Source of the DNA: Ruminococcus sp. UBA1828
Lineage (GTDB): Bacteria; Bacillota; Clostridia; Oscillospirales; Ruminococcaceae
NCBI GenBank assembly: GCA_002338885.1
Contig: DDJI01000120.1
Span: 1-7,291 of the forward strand
Reading direction: 5' to 3'
Length of the DNA stretch: 7,291 nucleotides
Part shown: positions 1-7,291 of the stretch, one piece after another
Position numbering within the stretch: the stretch's first letter is position 1
Layout: each line of letters begins with the position of its first letter
Made by a program: the position numbers and the translations under genes
The notes under the pieces: model-generated
The model's database searches: none
Told to the model about the DNA's origin: nothing
Seen by the model: only the letters and a program-made list of their open reading frames with translations

Positions 1-930
<930 letters not shown>

Positions 931-966
931 GCAAAAGCAAAAATAAAATTTATATGGGGTGTTGGT

Positions 967-1542
967 GTGACGCTTTTAGAAGTGTTTTTGATAGCCGTGG
1001 GGCTGTCTATGGATGCGTTTGCGGTGTCGGTCACGAACGGAATGTGCCGCAAAAACGTAAAAGCAGGATGGACAGTGGCTATAGGCGCGTGCTTCGGAAT
1101 TTTCCAGGGGCTTATGCCTGCGATAGGATTCGTCTTAGGCAGCACGTTTGCAAAATACGTTCAGTCGTTTGACCACGTCATAGCGCTTATTCTGCTCGGA
1201 TTCATCGGCGGAAAGATGCTTTACGAGGGAATTAAAAACAAGGGCGACGAGTGCGAGGACTCCTGCAATCTCACGCCGGGCAGCCTTGTTCTTCAGGGAA
1301 TCGCCACAAGCATAGATGCGCTTGCGGTGGGCGTGTCCTTTGCAACGGTTATGGGCTCGTATTCGGAGCTTTTGCGGGCTGTTTCGCTGATTGCGGCGAC
1401 AACGTTCGTTTTGTGCGTGATAGGCGTTGCGGTGGGCAAGAAATTCGGAGATTTTTTAAACAACAAGGCTCAGATAGTGGGCGGACTTATCCTTATTGGC
1501 ATAGGAGTGAAGATATTTGTCGAACATGTTTTCTTCTCATGA
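967..1542 (+). CDS. mntP: Manganese efflux pump MntP (YebN/DUF204 family)
   Basis: This is a 191-residue, very hydrophobic inner-membrane protein of the usual MntP length (about 190 aa), which exports Mn2+. It shows the family's internal duplication: a first half with GLSMDAFAVS (Asp16) and a second half with the related SIDALAVG (Asp117). The E. coli counterparts of these aspartates are important for Mn export. About six membrane segments can be seen, with a charged cytoplasmic-type stretch near residues 90-101 between the halves. The start is GTG at 967, preceded by GGGGTG at 956-961 with 5 nt spacing. The gene lies 36 bp after tgt, and its end overlaps the next gene by 26 bp. Many mntP genes are controlled by a yybP-ykoY Mn riboswitch, but the 36 bp upstream is too short for one. 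Any Mn control would have to act at an upstream promoter. Substrate assignment rests on family membership. Confidence 0.93.
   Translation: MTLLEVFLIAVGLSMDAFAVSVTNGMCRKNVKAGWTVAIGACFGIFQGLMPAIGFVLGSTFAKYVQSFDHVIALILLGFIGGKMLYEGIKNKGDECEDSCNLTPGSLVLQGIATSIDALAVGVSFATVMGSYSELLRAVSLIAATTFVLCVIGVAVGKKFGDFLNNKAQIVGGLILIGIGVKIFVEHVFFS
1503..1507 (+). promoter_or_regulatory. Ribosome binding site that decides the phosphatase start
   Basis: AGGAG lies inside the end of mntP. It is 9 nt before the TTG at 1517 but 18 nt before the ATG at 1526. Normal spacing therefore favours the TTG start of the phosphatase. Confidence 0.6.
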
Positions 1543-2209
1543 CGGCGTAAAGCTGTGCATATTTGACCTCGACGGAACGCTTGTGAATACCATACGCGAC
1601 CTCGGCGAAAGCGTGAGCTATGCGCTTGAGCAGATGGGACTGCCGACACGCACCATGCAGGAGTACACCGATTTTGTGGGAAACGGCACCCTGCTTTTGG
1701 TCAAGCGTTCTCTGCCGGACAAGCTCAGCGGCGACGAGGGGGCAATCGCCAAAGCGCATGAGCTGTTTTCGGATTATTATTCAAAACACTACGCAGACCA
1801 TTCGGCGGTTTACTCGGGGATGGCTGAAACTGTTGCGGCGCTTAAGGAGCACGGCGTAAAGCTTTGCGTGCTTACAAATAAGCCCGACCGCTTTGCTAAG
1901 GAAATAATAAGCGGGCTGTTTGATGCGGACAGCTTTGATTGGGTCTTTGGAAGCCGAGAAAACGTCCCCAAAAAGCCCGACCCGACGGCGGAGCTTGAAA
2001 TAATGGCGCTTGAGGGCGTACAAAAGGAGAACACCGTGCATATAGGCGACTCGGACGTAGATGTGTATACAGCCCATAATGCGGGGATAAAGTGCATAGG
2101 CTGCACGTGGGGCTTTAGAAGCGAGCAGTCTCTTGAAGATGCAAAAGCCGATTACATAGCCCGCAGACCCGCCGATATACTTGACATATTGGGCATAGCG
2201 CATGCGTAG
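1517..2209 (+). CDS. gph: HAD-superfamily hydrolase, phosphoglycolate phosphatase (Gph/PGP)-like
   Basis: This is a 230-residue soluble HAD phosphatase, of a length usual for Gph. All four HAD motifs are present. Motif I is FDLDGTLVNT, with nucleophile Asp17 and acid/base Asp19. Motif II is LTNKP, with Thr120. Motif III is the Lys of KKPDP, Lys153. Motif IV is IGDSDVD, with Mg2+ ligands Asp178 and Asp182. The stretch between motifs I and II (about residues 25-100) is the alpha-helical cap of subfamily IA. Family members dephosphorylate 2-phosphoglycolate, though many relatives act on other small phosphates (for example PpaX on pyrophosphate), so the substrate is not certain. The start is taken as TTG 1517 because AGGAG at 1503-1507 is correctly spaced for it; ATG 1526 is the alternative. 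The gene overlaps mntP by 26 bp, which suggests translational coupling. The stop is TAG at 2207-2209. No clear intrinsic terminator follows. Confidence 0.9.
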   Translation: MSNMFSSHDGVKLCIFDLDGTLVNTIRDLGESVSYALEQMGLPTRTMQEYTDFVGNGTLLLVKRSLPDKLSGDEGAIAKAHELFSDYYSKHYADHSAVYSGMAETVAALKEHGVKLCVLTNKPDRFAKEIISGLFDADSFDWVFGSRENVPKKPDPTAELEIMALEGVQKENTVHIGDSDVDVYTAHNAGIKCIGCTWGFRSEQSLEDAKADYIARRPADILDILGIAHA

Positions 2210-2274
2210 TACGGGGCGCGGTGATGAAAGATGCAGATAAATGCGCGCAATTCGCCGTATAAGCGATGCGCAGA

Positions 2275-2297
2275 GGGCTGTATAAAATACCATGCCC
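2275..2297 (+). other. Short inverted repeat downstream of the phosphatase gene
   Basis: GGGC (2275-2278) and GTAT (2280-2283) pair with ATAC (2287-2290) and GCCC (2294-2297). This gives an interrupted 8 bp hairpin with an AAA loop. No T-run follows, so it is not a standard intrinsic terminator. It could slow or end transcription of the left block or protect its 3' end, but this is weak. The rest of 2210-2322 holds no convincing gene; the only small reading frame with a plausible start (ATG 2223) stops after 12 codons. Confidence 0.25.
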
Positions 2298-2322
2298 GAT
2301 AAAATAAATCTGCGAAAACCCG

Positions 2323-2351
2323 TTGAAATTTGTTTTGGAGTGTGGTATACT
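2323..2351 (+). promoter_or_regulatory. Sigma-A type promoter of the T-box/flavoprotein/pheST operon
   Basis: The -35 box is TTGAAA at 2323-2328 and the -10 box is TATACT at 2346-2351, separated by exactly 17 bp. A TG at 2343-2344 gives an extended -10 (TGG-TATACT). Transcription would start near 2357-2360, just before the first helix of the T-box leader. The promoter position and the RNA structure therefore support each other. Confidence 0.85.
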
Positions 2352-2581
2352 CGTCTTGTATTTTTGTAAACGCTGTGACGAAGAGAGTATGCTCTGTTTA
2401 TTTGTCGGCGATTTTCAGAGAGGACGGCGCCGTCCGTAAGCTTTGCTTTAGGACGTGAGCTGAGAGCCGTCTATTTCGCAGGAGCAGAAGTTCACTTCCG
2501 AGCGGCCTTGCTGAAGCCAAAAAGGTTGTAGGCGGGGACGTAGACGCGACGTTAATGCGTTAAGGAGTGTTTGCTCCCGAA

Positions 2582-2615
2582 AAATGGGTGGTTATGAGCT
2601 TGTCTTGTCCCGTTT
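2582..2615 (+). promoter_or_regulatory. T-box antiterminator
   Basis: AAATGGG 2582-2588 pairs with CCCGTTT 2609-2615 (7 bp, one G-U). The tRNA-binding bulge begins with TGGT at 2589. An upper helix forms from ATGAG 2594-2598 with CTTGT 2604-2608. The 3' strand is also the 5' strand and loop of the terminator, so only one of the two can form. Uncharged tRNA-Phe bound at the bulge would hold this form and allow read-through. The core departs from the consensus after GGGTGGT: it reads TATGAG where ACCGCG is usual. Confidence 0.85.
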
Positions 2616-2632
2616 GGGGCAGGGCATTTTTT
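2601..2632 (+). terminator. Intrinsic terminator of the T-box attenuator
   Basis: An 11 bp stem pairs 2601-2611 with 2616-2626 through several G-U pairs and a GTTT loop. Six T residues follow at 2627-2632. The 5' arm overlaps the antiterminator. When tRNA-Phe is charged, this hairpin should end transcription before the flavoprotein and pheST. Confidence 0.88.
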
Positions 2633-2634
2633 AT

Positions 2635-2651
2635 ATGCGCAAATTGCGCAT
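2635..2651 (+). repeat. Perfect palindrome between attenuator and flavoprotein start
   Basis: ATGCGCAA 2635-2642 and TTGCGCAT 2644-2651 are exact inverted repeats around one central A. The element lies 2 bp after the terminator T-run and 9 bp before the ribosome binding site. As DNA it could be a repressor operator. As RNA it can form ATGCGC/GCGCAT around an AAATT loop. No function can be assigned from the sequence alone. Confidence 0.6.
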
Positions 2652-2660
2652 GGTTTAAGT

Positions 2661-2665
2661 GGAGG
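2661..2665 (+). promoter_or_regulatory. Ribosome binding site that decides the flavoprotein start
   Basis: GGAGG lies 5 nt before ATG 2671. The longer frame from GTG 2659 would begin inside this site and has no Shine-Dalgarno sequence at a useful distance, so ATG 2671 is preferred. Confidence 0.85.
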
Positions 2666-2670
2666 CGCAA

Positions 2671-3741
2671 ATGCCTGATAAATTCGACTGCGACGTTGCG
2701 GTCATAGGAGCAGGACCTGCCGGCTCGACATTTGCAAGACTGGCTGCAAAAAAGCTTGATATCGTTATGATAGACAAATCGCATATGGCGGGGCAAAGAC
2801 CCAAACCGTGCGGGGGACTTTTGTCGCCCGATGCGCAAAGGTTTTTGGCAAGGAGCGGGCTTACGCTGCCTAAAGAGATACTTGTAACCCCGCAGATATT
2901 TGCCGTAAAGACAATAGATCTGTCCATGAGCCTGATAAGATACTATCAGCGCTCATATCTGAACATGAACAGGGAAAGGTTTGATGAGTGGCTGCGGTCG
3001 CTTGTGCCGAAAAACGTGAGGCATATTGATGCGAGGTGCAAAAGCATATCCCGCGTGTCGGGCGGGTTTAAAATAATTCTCAGAATAAGAGAAGCCGAGG
3101 GCTGTTGCGAGAAAGAACTCACCGCAAGGTATGTTGTCGGGGCGGACGGTGCGTCGTCGATAGTGCGCCGGACGTTTTTTAAGGACGTAAAAATTCGCAG
3201 CTATACCGCCCTTCAGCGGTGGTTTACGCAGGACGACACACAGCCGTTTTACTCCTGCGTGTTTGACAAAAAGACGTCCGACTGCTGTTCGTGGTCGATA
3301 TCAAAGGACGAGTATATGATATACGGCGGGGCGTTCGAGCCGAAAAATTGCCGCGAGCACTTTGAAAGACAGCTCGAGTCGGCAGGCAAACACTCTTTTG
3401 TGTTCGGCAAGCCGGTTTATAACGAGGCGTGCATGGTTTTAAGACCGAAAAGCGCGTCGCAGATAGTCGGCGCACGGAAAAAGACGCCGGGGGTTATGCT
3501 GATAGGCGAGGCGGGAGGCTTTATAAGCCCAAGCTCGCTTGAGGGGGTAAGCTGGGCCATGGCAAGCGCGGAATGCGCGGCGCATGCATTTGACACGGCA
3601 AAGCCGGAGTCAGCGTATGCAAGAGCCTGCGTTAAGCTAAAGGCAAAGCTTGTTTTAAAGATGTTTAAGTCAACGTTTATGTACAATCCGCTTTTAAGGC
3701 GGCTTGTTATGATATCGGGCGTTCAGTCGCTTAAAATGTGA
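2671..3741 (+). CDS. cbrA: CbrA-like FAD-dependent oxidoreductase (geranylgeranyl-reductase superfamily)
   Basis: This is a 356-residue predicted cytosolic flavoprotein. The N-terminal Rossmann site VIGAGPAGS has glycines 13, 15 and 18, with acidic Asp35 ending the second strand to bind the FAD ribose. [14 protein letters not shown] (about 43-56) is the PCGG-type motif of geranylgeranyl-reductase-like enzymes, with Cys47. GADGASS (157-163) and [14 protein letters not shown] (279-292) are the two further FAD-contact motifs. Length and motif wording closely match what I recall of E. coli CbrA (about 354 aa), a protein linked to colicin M tolerance whose substrate is not known. The related archaeal and plant enzymes reduce isoprenoid double bonds, so a polyprenyl or other lipid substrate is possible but is inference. 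The C-terminal part (about 315-356) is basic and hydrophobic and may touch the membrane. The gene is first behind the Phe T-box. pheS follows 38 bp after the stop, with no terminator seen between them. Confidence 0.85.
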   Translation: MPDKFDCDVAVIGAGPAGSTFARLAAKKLDIVMIDKSHMAGQRPKPCGGLLSPDAQRFLARSGLTLPKEILVTPQIFAVKTIDLSMSLIRYYQRSYLNMNRERFDEWLRSLVPKNVRHIDARCKSISRVSGGFKIILRIREAEGCCEKELTARYVVGADGASSIVRRTFFKDVKIRSYTALQRWFTQDDTQPFYSCVFDKKTSDCCSWSISKDEYMIYGGAFEPKNCREHFERQLESAGKHSFVFGKPVYNEACMVLRPKSASQIVGARKKTPGVMLIGEAGGFISPSSLEGVSWAMASAECAAHAFDTAKPESAYARACVKLKAKLVLKMFKSTFMYNPLLRRLVMISGVQSLKM

Positions 3742-3764
3742 GCGGCGACGCTTTAATAGCTATG

Positions 3765-3770
3765 AAAGGA
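3765..3770 (+). promoter_or_regulatory. Ribosome binding site that decides the pheS start
   Basis: AAAGGA is 9 nt before ATG 3780. The in-frame ATG 3762 lies just before it and the GTG 3738 overlaps the flavoprotein stop; neither has a matching site. Starting at 3780 also makes the N terminus align with Bacillus PheS. Confidence 0.8.
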
Positions 3771-3779
3771 TATGAAACG

Positions 3780-4799
3780 ATGAAGCAGCAACTTCAGCAG
3801 ATCGAGCTTCGCGCAAAGCAGGAGCTTGAAACTATCAGGGACGCTAAGGAGCTTGAGGAGCTAAGGGTAAAATACCTCGGCAAAAAGGGCGAGCTTACCG
3901 CCATATTAAAGCAGATGTCAACCCTTTCCGCAGAGGAAAGGCCTGTTATCGGACAGCTTGCAAACAGCATCAGAGCCGATATTGAGCAGGCTATAACAGA
4001 GCGTGCGGCAAAGATAAAGGCAGAGCTGAGCGCTAAAAGGCTCAGCGAGGAACGCCTTGACGTGACCTTGCCGGGCAAGAAGAAGGTAATAGGAAAGCTC
4101 CACCCGCTAAACTCCGTCATGAACGAGATAGAAGAGATCTTTTTGGGAATGGGCTTTGACATTGCGGACGGACCGGAGGTAGAGTATGACTACTACAACT
4201 TTGAGGCGCTGAATCTTCCGCCCGACCACCCCGCAAGAGACACTCAGGACACGTTTTACGTGACCGATAAGATACTTTTGAGAACGCAGACCTCTTCGGT
4301 GCAGATACACGTCATGGAGTCGCAAAAGCCCCCGATACGCATAATCTCACCCGGACGAGTTTACCGCTCCGACGCCGTAGACGCCACTCATTCTCCCATA
4401 TTCCATCAGATTGAGGGACTTGTCGTGGACAAGGGCATAACTATGGCTGACCTTATAGGAACGCTTGATCTGATGATGAAGAGGCTTTACGGCGATGACT
4501 GCAAGATACGTTTAAGACCTCATCACTTCCCGTTTACCGAGCCGTCTGCCGAGGTTGACGTTTTGTGCTTCAACTGCGGCGGAAAGGGATGCAGTATGTG
4601 CAAAAACGAGGGCTATGTCGAGCTTTTGGGAGCGGGCATGGTTCACCCGAAGGTTTTGGCTAACTGCGGCATAGATCCCGATGTTTACTCCGGATTTGCG
4701 TTCGGACTTGGACTTGAGCGAGTTGTAATGCGCAAGTACGGAATAAACGACATGAGACTTCTTTACGAAAACGACCTGCGTTTTCTTAACCAGTTTTGA
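3780..4799 (+). CDS. pheS: Phenylalanyl-tRNA synthetase alpha subunit
   Basis: PheS is the catalytic subunit of the (alpha-beta)2 phenylalanyl-tRNA synthetase, which charges tRNA-Phe with phenylalanine using ATP. From ATG 3780 the protein has 339 residues, the usual bacterial size. Residues 1 to about 85 are the helical coiled-coil arm that contacts tRNA, including the conserved [12 protein letters not shown]. The class II catalytic domain follows: [24 protein letters not shown], then motif 2 around SPGRVYRSD (about 190-198, Arg196) with [14 protein letters not shown] Cys4 knuckle C263-xx-C266 / C271-xx-C274 precedes motif 3, [10 protein letters not shown] (305-314, Arg314). Ala307 in this motif corresponds to E. 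coli Ala294 of the phenylalanine pocket and is the wild-type, size-selective form. pheT starts 20 bp after the stop. Regulation is expected through the Phe T-box upstream of the flavoprotein gene, since no promoter is obvious in the 38 bp before pheS. Confidence 0.97.
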   Translation: MKQQLQQIELRAKQELETIRDAKELEELRVKYLGKKGELTAILKQMSTLSAEERPVIGQLANSIRADIEQAITERAAKIKAELSAKRLSEERLDVTLPGKKKVIGKLHPLNSVMNEIEEIFLGMGFDIADGPEVEYDYYNFEALNLPPDHPARDTQDTFYVTDKILLRTQTSSVQIHVMESQKPPIRIISPGRVYRSDAVDATHSPIFHQIEGLVVDKGITMADLIGTLDLMMKRLYGDDCKIRLRPHHFPFTEPSAEVDVLCFNCGGKGCSMCKNEGYVELLGAGMVHPKVLANCGIDPDVYSGFAFGLGLERVVMRKYGINDMRLLYENDLRFLNQF

Positions 4800-4819
4800 T
4801 TGAGTGGGAGGCAGATTAA

Positions 4820-7207
4820 ATGGATATATCGATGAAATGGCTTGCCGACTATGTCGAGATAGACGAGCCTATAAGAAAATTCTGCTACGACATGACCATG
4901 ACCGGCTCCAAAGTGGAGGGTTATGAGACAGAGGGCAGCAAGATAACAAACACCGTTGTGGGAAAAATACTTTCTAAGGACAAGCATGAAAATGCGGATG
5001 CGCTCTTTGTCTGCTCGGTTGACATAGGAAAAGACGAGCCTGTGCAGATAGTTACAAACGCAAAAAACGTCAAGGAGGGCGACCTTGTGCCGGTTGCTCT
5101 TGACGGCGCATCACTGCCGGAGGGCAAGATCAAGAAGGGCAAAATAAGGGGCGTTGAGAGCTGTGGAATGTTCTGCGGACTTGACACCTTGGGTCTTACC
5201 GTTCACGATTTTCCCTATGCAGACCCTGAGGGCGTGTTTGTAATACAGGAGGACTGCAAGCCCGGCGACGACATACACACGGCTATAGGACTTGACGACA
5301 CGACCGTAGAGTTTGAAATCACTTCAAACAGAGCCGACTGCCTTTCCATGCTCGGAATAGCAAGAGAGGCCGCCGCGACCTTCAACAAGCCGCTGAAATA
5401 CAAATATCCGGAATATAAAGGCGTCAGCGACGATATAAATAAGTATCTGAGCGTGAACATCGAAAACAAGGAGCTTTGCCACCGCTACATCGGCGGAATT
5501 GTAAAAAACGTCAAAATAGCTCCTTCCCCGAGATGGATGCGCGAGCGGCTCCGTGCCTGCGGCGTGAGACCGATAAACAACCTCGTAGACATAACAAACT
5601 ATGTCATGCTTGAGTACGGTCAGCCCATGCATGCATTCGACATAAAATACCTCAGCGGCGGAAAGATAAACATAAGAAACGCCCACGACGGCGAGAGCAT
5701 AACCACCCTTGACGGCGTGCAAAGAACCCTGTCGCCCGAGATGCTCGTCATCGCCGATGCGGAAAAGCCCGTGGCGGTAGCGGGAGTCATGGGCGGAGAG
5801 TACAGCGGAATTATGGACGACACCACAACCGTTGTGTTTGAGTCCGCATGCTTTGACGGAGCCTCTGTCAGAAGAACCGCCAAAAAGCTCGGCATGAGAA
5901 CCGATGCGTCCGCAAGATTTGAAAAGGGTCTGGACGCGCATGGATGCCTTCCGGCAATACTTCGCGCGTTTGAGCTTTGCGAGATGCTCGGCTGCGGCGA
6001 GCCGGTGGACAACTATGTAGACTGCGACTGCAACACAAAGCCGCAGGTCACAGTTGCGTTTGATCCCGACTGGACAAATGCATTCTTGGGAACGAACATT
6101 CCCGCTCAGCAGATGAAAGACTACCTTGAAAAGATAGGCTTTGAGGTCAAGGACGGATTGGTTTACTCGCCTTCGTTCAGAATAGACATAGAGTCAAAGG
6201 CGGATATTGCGGAAGAGGTTGCAAGGTTCTACGGCTATAACAACATCCCCGGAACAATCATAACCGGCGTGGCAAACGCCAAGCTCACCGACAGCCAGCA
6301 GCTTCAAAGAAAAGTCGAAAGAGCATGCGTGGCCATGGGCTTAAACCAGATAAACACCTTCTCGTTCATATCCCCTAAGTACTACGACAAGATAAGACTT
6401 GCCGCAGACAGCAAGCTCAGAGACTGCGTGGTCATAAGAAATCCTTTGGGCGAGGATACATCGGTAATGAGAACTACGGTGCTTCCGTCCATGTGCGAAG
6501 TGCTCGCAAGAAACTATAACTACCGCAACCATGAGGCGGCGCTTTTCGAGCTTGGAACGGAGTACATCGTAACCGATCACGATAAGCTCCCCGCAGAGCC
6601 TGTAAGGCTTGCAGTCGGAATGTACGGCGCAAATACCGACTTTTACGACGTAAAGGGCGTTGTCGAGGGACTTTTTGAGGAGGTCGGAATAGCCGACTAT
6701 GAGGTCGAGGCGGCAGGCGAGGACTGCGGCTTTGACGAGGTGAGCGCGTTCCACCCGGGACGTGTTGCCGTGGCAAAGGTTTCGGGCAAGCCGATTGCAA
6801 TATTCGGAGAACTTCACCCCGATGTCCTTGAAACGTACGGCATTGGCACGAGGGCATACCTTGCAAAGGTGCTTGTTACGGAGCTTTTGGACATAGACAT
6901 CCCCGAGAAGCTTTACAAGCCGCTGCCCAAGTACCCCGCAACGGTAAGAGACGTGTCGCTTGTGTGCGCAGACGAGATACCCGTGGCTCAGCTTGAAAAG
7001 CTCATAAAGGACGCCGTAGGCTCAACGCTTGAAAAGATAACACTGTTTGACGTGTATAAGGGCGAGCAGATAGAAAGCGGCATGAAGTCGGTTGCATTCT
7101 CAATCTCCATGCGTTCTCATGACGCAACCTTAACCGATGAGCAGGCGGACGCCGCCATGAAGCGTGTCGCAAAAGCTCTGAAAACGGTGAATGCGCAGAT
7201 AAGATGA
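4820..7207 (+). CDS. pheT: Phenylalanyl-tRNA synthetase beta subunit
   Basis: PheT partners PheS; it binds tRNA-Phe and hydrolyses wrongly made Tyr-tRNA-Phe. The 795 residues match full-length bacterial PheT (about 800). Domains in order are: an N-terminal segment (1-40); an EMAP/OB-type tRNA-binding domain (about 42-150, with NADAL, TNAKNV, and KIRGVESCGMFCG); the B3/B4 editing domain (about 205-395), with RPINNLVDITNYVM, QPMHAFD (268-274, His271) and GVMGGEYSG (Glu327); a B5 domain (about 405-475); the catalytically inactive class II-like core (about 490-680); and the ferredoxin-fold anticodon-binding domain (about 703-795), beginning PKYPATVRD. GGGAGG at 4806-4811 is 8 nt before ATG 4820. 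The editing residues look intact, so proofreading should work. No truncation or frameshift is seen. The stop is TGA at 7205-7207. No strong intrinsic terminator follows in the remaining 84 bp. Confidence 0.98.
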   Translation: MDISMKWLADYVEIDEPIRKFCYDMTMTGSKVEGYETEGSKITNTVVGKILSKDKHENADALFVCSVDIGKDEPVQIVTNAKNVKEGDLVPVALDGASLPEGKIKKGKIRGVESCGMFCGLDTLGLTVHDFPYADPEGVFVIQEDCKPGDDIHTAIGLDDTTVEFEITSNRADCLSMLGIAREAAATFNKPLKYKYPEYKGVSDDINKYLSVNIENKELCHRYIGGIVKNVKIAPSPRWMRERLRACGVRPINNLVDITNYVMLEYGQPMHAFDIKYLSGGKINIRNAHDGESITTLDGVQRTLSPEMLVIADAEKPVAVAGVMGGEYSGIMDDTTTVVFESACFDGASVRRTAKKLGMRTDASARFEKGLDAHGCLPAILRAFELCEMLGCGEPVDNYVDCDCNTKPQVTVAFDPDWTNAFLGTNIPAQQMKDYLEKIGFEVKDGLVYSPSFRIDIESKADIAEEVARFYGYNNIPGTIITGVANAKLTDSQQLQRKVERACVAMGLNQINTFSFISPKYYDKIRLAADSKLRDCVVIRNPLGEDTSVMRTTVLPSMCEVLARNYNYRNHEAALFELGTEYIVTDHDKLPAEPVRLAVGMYGANTDFYDVKGVVEGLFEEVGIADYEVEAAGEDCGFDEVSAFHPGRVAVAKVSGKPIAIFGELHPDVLETYGIGTRAYLAKVLVTELLDIDIPEKLYKPLPKYPATVRDVSLVCADEIPVAQLEKLIKDAVGSTLEKITLFDVYKGEQIESGMKSVAFSISMRSHDATLTDEQADAAMKRVAKALKTVNAQIR

Positions 7208-7232
7208 TCTATTAAAAAGTTTTTTGCGGTGC

Positions 7233-7261
7233 TTGCTATTTCAGGCTGTCGGGGATATAAT
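7233..7261 (+). promoter_or_regulatory. Probable sigma-A promoter for a gene beyond the window
   Basis: TTGCTA (7233-7238) and a consensus TATAAT (7256-7261) are spaced by 17 bp. Transcription would begin near 7268 and run out of the right edge. This implies a new transcription unit after pheT on the same strand. Confidence 0.6.
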
Positions 7262-7291
7262 ATAAAAGTGGACATAAGATTTTGACTCCGC

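Larger units (their letters stand above)
2358..2632 (+). ncRNA. T-box riboswitch leader, tRNA-Phe specific (UUC specifier)
   Basis: This cis-acting leader reads the charging state of tRNA-Phe and controls transcription of the genes downstream. Stem I pairs CGCT 2371-2374 with AGCG 2501-2504, GAAG 2380-2383 with CTTC 2495-2498, and TGCTCT 2390-2395 with GGAGCA 2481-2486. Between the last two lies the specifier loop, with the conserved AGTA at 2386-2389 on the 5' side. On the 3' side is GAAG, then the specifier TTC at 2491-2493, then the usual A (2494) and GAG (2500-2502). The AG bulge is AGAGAG 2417-2422, followed by the distal helix GACGGC 2423-2428 / GCCGTC 2466-2471. A stem II candidate is GCCTT 2505-2509 / AAGGT 2522-2526. 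CGTTAA at 2550-2555 and the hairpin GGAG/CTCC (2564-2567/2574-2577) precede the antiterminator. The bulge TGGT at 2589-2592 can pair with the ACCA end of a tRNA whose discriminator is A, as in tRNA-Phe. Phe T-boxes on pheST are well known in Firmicutes. Confidence 0.94.

Noticed and set aside
931..966. A yybP-ykoY manganese riboswitch before mntP
   Set aside because: The gap is only 36 bp and shows none of the conserved elements.
2242..2272. Hairpin TGCGC/GCGCA with inner TCGC/GCGA as a terminator of the left block
   Set aside because: The stem has a large asymmetric internal loop and no T-run follows.
1781..2293. A 170-codon open frame on the minus strand
   Set aside because: It runs antisense to the phosphatase with all HAD motifs on the + strand, has no recognisable domain, and its composition is what the codon bias of the real gene would produce.
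2659..2670. GTG 2659 as the start of the flavoprotein (four extra residues)
   Set aside because: It overlaps the GGAGG site that correctly serves ATG 2671 and has no Shine-Dalgarno sequence of its own.
3738..3779. GTG 3738 or ATG 3762 as the pheS start
   Set aside because: The added residues do not match the PheS N terminus, and the AAAGGA site is placed for ATG 3780.
5324..5941. A 205-codon open frame on the minus strand
   Set aside because: It is antisense to the PheT editing domain, whose + strand reading is unmistakable; no domain or ribosome binding site supports it.
7211..7226. AAAAAG/TTTTTT after pheT as an intrinsic terminator
   Set aside because: The A/T repeat has no GC-rich stem, so it would not form a stable terminator hairpin.

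Overview
This window looks like part of a chromosome from a Gram-positive Clostridia-type bacterium (Firmicutes) of medium GC content. The evidence is a T-box riboswitch, strong Shine-Dalgarno sites, a sigma-A type promoter, frequent ATA and AGA codons, and PheS/PheT proteins that read like those of Bacillus and Clostridium. I cannot name a genus. All genes are on the + strand.

Left block (1-2209): the 3' part of tgt (queuosine tRNA modification, cut by the window edge), then mntP (manganese exporter), then a gph-like HAD phosphatase. The genes are tightly packed: 36 bp between the first two, and a 26 bp overlap between the second and third with a probable TTG start. They look like one transcription unit that starts outside the window.

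Middle (2210-2670): a non-coding region with a good promoter (TTGAAA, 17 bp, TATACT) followed by a complete T-box leader. Stem I carries the specifier UUC (Phe) in a well-formed specifier loop. The T-box bulge reads UGGU, matching the A73 discriminator of tRNA-Phe. An antiterminator and an intrinsic terminator overlap and exclude each other. The amino-acid identity read from the leader agrees with the genes downstream.

Right block (2671-7207): a CbrA-like FAD-dependent oxidoreductase (geranylgeranyl-reductase superfamily), then pheS and pheT, the two subunits of phenylalanyl-tRNA synthetase. The flavoprotein lies between the Phe T-box and pheST, so it should be induced together with the synthetase when tRNA-Phe is uncharged. 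This is the most unusual feature of the window. After pheT a likely promoter (TTGCTA, 17 bp, TATAAT) points out of the window toward the next gene.

Most of the window is ordinary housekeeping sequence. The points worth a second look are the T-box/flavoprotein/pheST arrangement, the divergent T-box core, the extra hairpin in the distal loop of stem I, and a perfect palindrome between the attenuator and the flavoprotein start.
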